A stretch of DNA of 64,000 nucleotides from Ochotona curzoniae (taxonomy: Eukaryota > Chordata > Mammalia > Lagomorpha > Ochotonidae), in contig NW_024466512.1 of assembly GCF_017591425.1 (NCBI RefSeq), forward strand, positions 13,085,001-13,149,000. The letters are read 5' to 3'. Position numbers and translations under genes: made by a program. Position 1 is the first letter of the stretch, and the number at the start of each line of letters is the position of its first letter. The notes beneath the pieces were generated by a model. It saw only the letters and a list, made by a program, of their open reading frames with translations, made no database searches and was not told the DNA's origin. Below, piece after piece: positions 58,911 through 64,000 of this stretch.

Positions 58911-58955
58911 CTGGAGGGAGGAAACAAAAAGAGAATGGAACACGATGAATTCAGA
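58911..58955 (-). other. TCF7L2: 3' splice site of exon 4 (polypyrimidine tract, AG, likely branch point)
   Basis: On the minus strand the exon is preceded by a near-continuous pyrimidine run ending TTTCCTCCCTCCAG, with AG at 58912-58911. A plausible branch-point motif (TCTGAA) lies at about 58950-58955, some 40 nt before the exon. The tract looks strong for a cassette exon, so regulated skipping would need additional silencers. The branch point is inferred. Confidence 0.85.
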
Positions 58956-59185
58956 CCAGAAACACAAAACAGCTTGCCCAACAAACAACAGGTGCACAGG
59001 TCAGAAGCTGAGAAACTCAGAGGCATGCAGGTAATAACAAAAGGAAAACCATGCGATTTCAATGAGCTCTTCCCTTCGGATTCAAGTTCCATAGGCCCAC
59101 ACAAGAGCACTTGAAAACTGTGTGGAAAATGGAAGTAAAAACAAGCTTATTTTAGTGCAAAAAAACTTTTGAAATCCATGCTCAT

Positions 59186-59315
59186 TGGGGGTGTCCAAAA
59201 AGTTCAAGAGAAATGAGTATTATGAAAAAAAACACAAAACCAGATTTCAAAACTTCCTTGCACCAAAACTAGCTTTCCAGAACATTTTTCCACAACCTTC
59301 TGAAGTACCCTTGTA
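59186..59315. mobile_element. Mariner-like MITE (about 130 bp) in intron 3 near exon 4
   Basis: The left end reads GGGTGTCCAAAAAGTTCA, and the reverse complement of the right end reads GGGTACTTCAGAAGG. They pair as imperfect terminal inverted repeats of a type common in mammalian mariner-derived short elements. The interior is A/T-rich and non-coding. It lies 276-405 nt upstream of exon 4. Exact family not identified; no clear TA duplication remains. Confidence 0.55.
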
Positions 59316-59559
59316 TGATAGAATAGACACATCACTAGCAACTATAGTTCTGTTCTTGCATTCAAACTACAGGGTGGCTTCGGATAAAATTATTTCAGTA
59401 ATGCTACCTTATATTCAGAGGGAACAGGGAGAGGATGGAAGGGAAGAGAGGAGGGAGCCCAGAGCTATTCCATAGACAGGAAGCAAACACAAATTACAAG
59501 TCACGGGTATTCCAGGAAACCATCACTTAATTCCAAATTTGCTCTCAATGACTTCCCTC
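59316..59559. other. Unique intron 3 sequence between MITE and SINE
   Basis: Short unique stretch with a purine-rich patch near 59425-59460. No feature recognised. Confidence 0.5.
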
Positions 59560-59890
59560 TTTATTTATCACCTATACAGATGCACAGATTAAGAAAATGA
59601 GACAGAGAGACAACAAAGGAACAGAGAGAGAGACTTCCCTTCCCCTAGTTCACAACCCACATGCCCGATATAGCCAGGACAAGGCCAGGCCAAAGCCAGG
59701 AGAAAAATTCAAGCTAAGTATCCCATTGGGTAGTGGAAACTCCATTACTTGAGCTACCATTGGTTGCCTGCCCTGGTCTGCATGAATAGGAAGCTGGAAT
59801 CATGAGCTGGTGCAAGGAATCAAGCTCAGGTACTCCAATGTAGGACATGGGTATCTTAACTCATGTATGAACTGCTAGGCCAAACACCAC
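59560..59890 (-). mobile_element. Old lagomorph C-SINE, full-length type, minus strand
   Basis: In minus orientation it starts with decayed A-rich tail (TTTATTTATC on the plus strand), continues through AGACAGAGAGACA and GCCAGGACAAGGCCAGGCCAAAGCCAGG blocks, and ends with the tRNA-like head near TGCTAGGCCAAACACC. Heavily diverged from the young copies, so an old insertion. In gene orientation it is sense. Confidence 0.75.
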
Positions 59891-60189
59891 TCTCTCACCC
59901 ATCATCCTTCACTACAAAGAGGCGAGCAGATTTGTGCAACCATCCTTTGTATGGTTGGAACTGCTCATTCCAATCCATAGGCTTAAGAGGACAAAATAAT
60001 TCCTTGGCAATAGAGGCACATCCAGAGGCCAAGGCCACTTGACCAAAAGACCAGGTTTGCCACAGAGATACACATAGGGAGCTAGGTCTCCCTAAGATTT
60101 CTTTGAAGGTAAGAAATGAATCCATGGGACAAGACTGGTCAGTTCTGTCAAAAGGGATTCATCAGCGTTCAAAGGGATTGGATTCAACT

Positions 60190-60260
60190 CCTCGTTTTGC
60201 AGACAAGGAAAACTGAGACACAATGACTTAGTCCCAGGGATAAGTACAGCCCAGGCTTCC
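60190..60260 (-). mobile_element. MIR fragment, minus strand
   Basis: The run TTTTGCAGACAAGGAAAACTG followed by GAGACACAATGACTTAGTCCCA is the antisense MIR core (bases equivalent to CTCAGTTTCCTCATCTG on the sense strand). Partial copy. Confidence 0.65.
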
Positions 60261-63200
60261 ACCTTCGTCAGTGACATTACAGCAATCTCACTCAGAAAAA
60301 CGTCAGACCACCAAACGAAACTTAGAACACTCGGGACTTCCCTGCCAACTTTCGGGCCTCCAAAGCAACTGATTAATGAATGTCTCCGTCAACACTCAGA
60401 TGACATGTAAGAAGCCATTTTGATCATTTCAGAAACTCCAAGCATAGTAAGTGCCAGGTTTGGTATTAATTCTACAGAAAATGTCACTCAGTGAACAAAG
60501 ACTCACTGTGCTTTGTGTACAACCTTCTTACTAAGCTTTCCATGGAAATGGAAAGTTGCCTGCCTTGGGGGAGCTTATGCAGGAGAGAATCTACATGCAT
60601 ACACACACAAGACAAACCCAAGCAGGATATTGCAAAGATGAATGGAGATCCAGGACCTCATGCCTAGGCCACGACAAGAATGAAGACAGAATTTCTGAGA
60701 AAGAGACTGGGGAAGATTGTGGAGTGTGTCTTGGTAAATTAGAAAGATTTTTAGTAGGAAGAAAAGCGGATACAAAAGGCACTCTAAAAAAGAAGTGTCT
60801 ACACAAATCCGTTGAGAGATAGACACAAGAATCAAAGCTATCCATAGCCAGACCAGACCACAAGTTTCTCCAAGACACAACTGTTCATTGAATTGAAATG
60901 AAACTTCGTTATCCATAAAAGCTAGAAGATGCCAGCCATGAGCCAGTGGACTCTTCCCAAGGCAAGGTGACTGGCACCGGCTCTGTTAGTGACAATTAAA
61001 GGCCTTGCATCAAATCCCTTTTCCTCTCTGTATCTCCAGGTTTTGGTCCTCAGTTTTGAAAGTTTTGTGCTATTTGTGATAGGGATGCGGCTGGAAGTCT
61101 ACCGCAAAAACGAGGGAATCCTAGGATTCAAGGCCTTAAAACAGAGAAGGGGCCACTCAGTCATCATTGTGACCATGTGCAAAATACCTGCTTTGGGGAC
61201 AATGTCACCCCAAATTTGAAGTAAACATTTCAGAAGTCCCTCCCAGACCTGTAACCCCAGTCAGAGGGCTCCAGGGATCCATTTTGCCCTGTCTTCCCAT
61301 TCTTACTAGCCACATAAATATGTGGACTACATTGGTCAAAACCACTCAATGAGAGCCATGCCCTCGAAGTCAACTAAAACGATGGACATCTGCCAACAAC
61401 ACCACGCTCACCTCTCGGTCTCACGGACTTGGGAGCAAAACTACTGCTGGGCTGAGCAGACCCACAGCTAACACTCACGCTACCAGCTCGGTGGGGAAGT
61501 CATATGGGTGGACATGTTTCCAACCAGAGCCATCTGCAAGAGGATTGGATGACGTCCAAATGTTGGCTCCACACTACAAAACTTAAGCTTTTGCTTAAGG
61601 GGGTAGACCTGCCCTGAGGACTCCACCCGAGAACTGTCATGCCCATAATGCAATATTAATGCCAAGACTATTAATTCCTACTTTACATAAAAGCTTCATT
61701 GTGTGCCACATTCAATCTCCATAGGCTACCTGCACCACATATTTTTACGGGCCTACATTTCAGCGCTCCAAGCCTACAATACACATAATTTTCAATTATG
61801 TTAGGGCAGCCCAGGATCACTGCCTATATAACATTACTGGTCGGAGGAAATGAGACTCGGCCCCACTGCCCAGAGAGCTCTAACCGAATCCAGATGGCGC
61901 AGGGAGACAGCCCCAGTCTCGCCGGCTCACAAGGACCCTGCACTGACAGCCCAAACTCTCCTTAGACTGTGCAACATGATGCCACAGGTCAGCTGGGCAC
62001 CCGCAGACCCGGGCCTGGCCTAGGACTCTTAACTGGCATTTCTGGCTCACAAGGCTCCTTTTGGAGAAACAAGCACCACGTCAAGACCGCTTAAAGGAAG
62101 CGATTAACCTTCTCGAAAAGTGATGGGTTTCCCAGCTTCCTCCATCGACAATTGGTCCTCATTAATGGGGGAAAATAAATAAATAAAGGGAAGAGAAAGG
62201 AAATTAGCTACTATTACAGCCCAGAGGAAAATCTTTTCCTTCCTGGAGACATTAAACAGCAGGAAATTCTCCTCTGTTGGGTCCTTGAGGAAGACCTGAA
62301 GGGGGCGGCGGCTCAGGTGGACAGAAGGGCTGGCGTATGCCACTCCATTTCCCAGCAGTGCAAACTCGCATGTCTATCCCTGTGAGGAAGGAGGGTGGGG
62401 GCGGGGGAGTTCCCACCAGCCCTCTGAGAAAACACAGGACTACAGCTCTCTTCCTCTCGGGCTACTCAACGTGGAAATTATGAATTGCCTAGAAAAATAC
62501 TCAACTTTTCAACAAACTGCAATCGAAGCAGGCTGTGGGAATTCCTGCACTGGAAACTGCTGAAATGAAGTCAACTCAACTTGTGTTTCATTTGAGGCAA
62601 AAAAAAAAAAAAAGGCCAGGCCACTGTGGCAGGAGCATTTATTTCATCCTTCGGGTACAACTGCGTTCTGATCACAGCATGCTAAGGTTTCTCTTCCCCT
62701 CATATTTTTATGCTATGTCCCAGGAAGCTTAAGTTAAGCTCTGGACCTATGGGCAAAACCTCAAAATGAATGTGACACTTGTGGCCCAGAAGAATCCCAA
62801 ACAAGCTGCCAGACCTAATGAAACTGTCAGCGAAGAGGAAGAGCGGAGCGTTGCTCATTTCTTCTCTTCTGCCTCCCCCAATCACAAGGGAGAAGTGGAG
62901 GCCAAGGGTTAGTGAGGACTTTGCACATCCGGGCTCCTGCAGGACACTGTTGGGCAGCAGGCGGCACCTCCTGCGGTGAGCCTGATCCCTCCAAGGCCAC
63001 CTTCACACCTGCCGAGCTGTCACTGGCAAAACCCACCAGGGATGAAGATGAGGATGGGATGCCAAAGAGGCCAGGAAACTTCAGTTTTTCCTGATTGAAC
63101 ACCTGCACAGTATCTAGTGCCTCCTTTCATTCACGCAGTCACAGATGGGCAGGTATGTGCGGGGGAGGGGGTTTCTTTGTCATTTATCTGCTCAGGGTGA

Positions 63201-64000
63201 GATTGGCACACTTCTCCTGGGAGGTACAAGTTGAGCAAAGTGTTCCAGACTTTCTCCTCTTCACCCCAGACGCCTGCCACTGTGAACCCAGTGGGACCTG
63301 GCGATGAAGCTGAAATCTCAGTTTCACACAACTCTGTGTCCAGAAGCAGTTGTCATCTTGTCTGATTTTTATTTTCCAACTTTCTAAAAAGCAGTACCAT
63401 TCATGCCCCTAGCTCCATGAGACACCCAGAACAGGTGGGAAACTTGTGTGGGCACATGGGTAACAGCCCGTAAAAGCTCAAGGGCTGGGATGTCCAAACA
63501 GCCAAACATGAACACGCTCATGAGGCAAGGTGTGGCATCCCAAAGATGGATCTCTTATCCCAACTCGATCACTGTGAACTGCACGGTCACTGGCGGACTC
63601 AAGCGCTGAGGGCGGTGGGGGTGGGCTGGGAAAGAATCCAGCCCTCTGGTGGAGACATCCAGTCACAAGGTCCAACCACCAGGACCACAATCTCACAGAA
63701 ATAACTACCCCTCCTTTCTAAAATGGAAGTTTCCGAAATCCTTGAGCCATTCTGACTGGAAAAGGCCCACGTGGTCCAAAGGTGGCGGTGGTGATGCAGC
63801 CTACATCGCCAGATGCCCACAAGGGGATCCCAGGTCCCCCTTCCAGAAGTCCAAGGAGAAGTGTTCCAGTGTTCTGGGGCCAGACACTCCTCTCCCCAGA
63901 GCTTTCCCAATGGAGCCACTAGTCACTGAGGACCAAACTGTAAGGAGGCGCCCCGCTGTGCTAGCTCTGCCCACCCTGGGAGATAGCATCAGCCACAAGC
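60261..64000. other. Intron 3, 3.7 kb without recognised repeats
   Basis: Unique sequence up to the window edge. It contains an A tract at about 62601-62613 and a G-rich stretch at about 62393-62410. The part at 62100-62330 is AT-rich with paired homeodomain-like cores. No exon-like splice pair with a coherent frame was seen. Open frames here have no recognisable protein family and are probably chance. Confidence 0.5.

Larger units (their letters stand above)
58911..64000 (-). other. TCF7L2: TCF7L2 intron 3 (3' end only)
   Basis: This sequence lies upstream of exon 4 in gene orientation. It contains a mariner-like MITE, one old C-SINE, one MIR relic and otherwise unique sequence. The small alternative exon that encodes a HYSAYKTIEHQIAVQ-like peptide in some human isoforms was looked for and not seen in these 5.1 kb. 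Confidence 0.85.

Noticed and set aside
58758..58997. 79-codon continuous minus frame running through exon 4
   Set aside because: Only the central 34 codons are exon. Both flanks are intron beyond clear AG and GT splice sites.
1..64000. CRISPR arrays, operons, prophage, integrons or bacterial defence systems
   Set aside because: No spaced direct repeats, ribosome-binding sites or clustered frames; SINEs, L1M, MIR and a spliced TCF7L2 exon show vertebrate intron.
59316..64000. Search for the small TCF7L2 exon encoding HYSAYKTIEHQIAVQ upstream of exon 4
   Set aside because: Not found on the minus strand in this part of intron 3; probably lies further upstream.

Overview
The window is mammalian nuclear DNA with no bacterial, phage or plasmid features. 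It has no long open frames, many CA/GT microsatellites, MIR and L1M relics, and lagomorph tRNA-derived C-SINEs. The youngest SINE copies (18029-18343 and 25791-26106) have the sequence style I associate with pikas (Ochotona) rather than rabbits, for example the segment reading AGTGAATCATCGGACGGAAG. I therefore infer a pika.

Only one protein-coding segment can be supported: a 102-bp exon on the minus strand at 58809-58910. It has a strong polypyrimidine tract and AG acceptor on one side and a GTAAGT donor on the other. It encodes 34 residues beginning YLQMKWPLLDVQAG and ending SPSPAHIV. This is the alternatively spliced exon 4 of TCF7L2 (TCF4), the HMG-box Wnt effector. TCF7L1 differs in this segment and LEF1 lacks it. 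The gene therefore runs right to left. Positions 58911-64000 are the 3' end of intron 3, and 1-58808 are intron 4. I did not find exon 5 (the SNKVPVVQHPH segment), so the low-coordinate end appears still to be inside intron 4. In humans this neighbourhood is the type 2 diabetes association interval.

Layout: 1-18000 is mostly unique intron with microsatellites, MIR relics and a four-copy decamer repeat at 12100. Positions 18016-18570 hold a young SINE nested at the edge of an old one, and 20173-20215 a 3'-truncated U2 snRNA copy. Positions 22248-22440 are a long purine tract. Positions 25247-26471 hold three SINEs ending in a CA tract. Positions 28511-29215 hold a SINE plus an L1M 3' end. From 29216 to 45000 the intron is mainly unique, with a few SINE/L1/MIR copies and a palindromic ETS plus TCF motif cluster near 41140-41440. 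From 45000 to 53000 repeats are denser. Positions 56553-57292 hold a close inverted SINE pair, 57680-58350 an AT-rich repeat-free block, then exon 4. In intron 3 there is a mariner-like MITE less than 300 nt before the exon, another SINE and a MIR.

No undescribed coding system is visible. The observations worth checking concern cis-regulation and splicing of TCF7L2 exon 4. Repeat boundaries were judged by eye and are approximate unless a target-site duplication is given.
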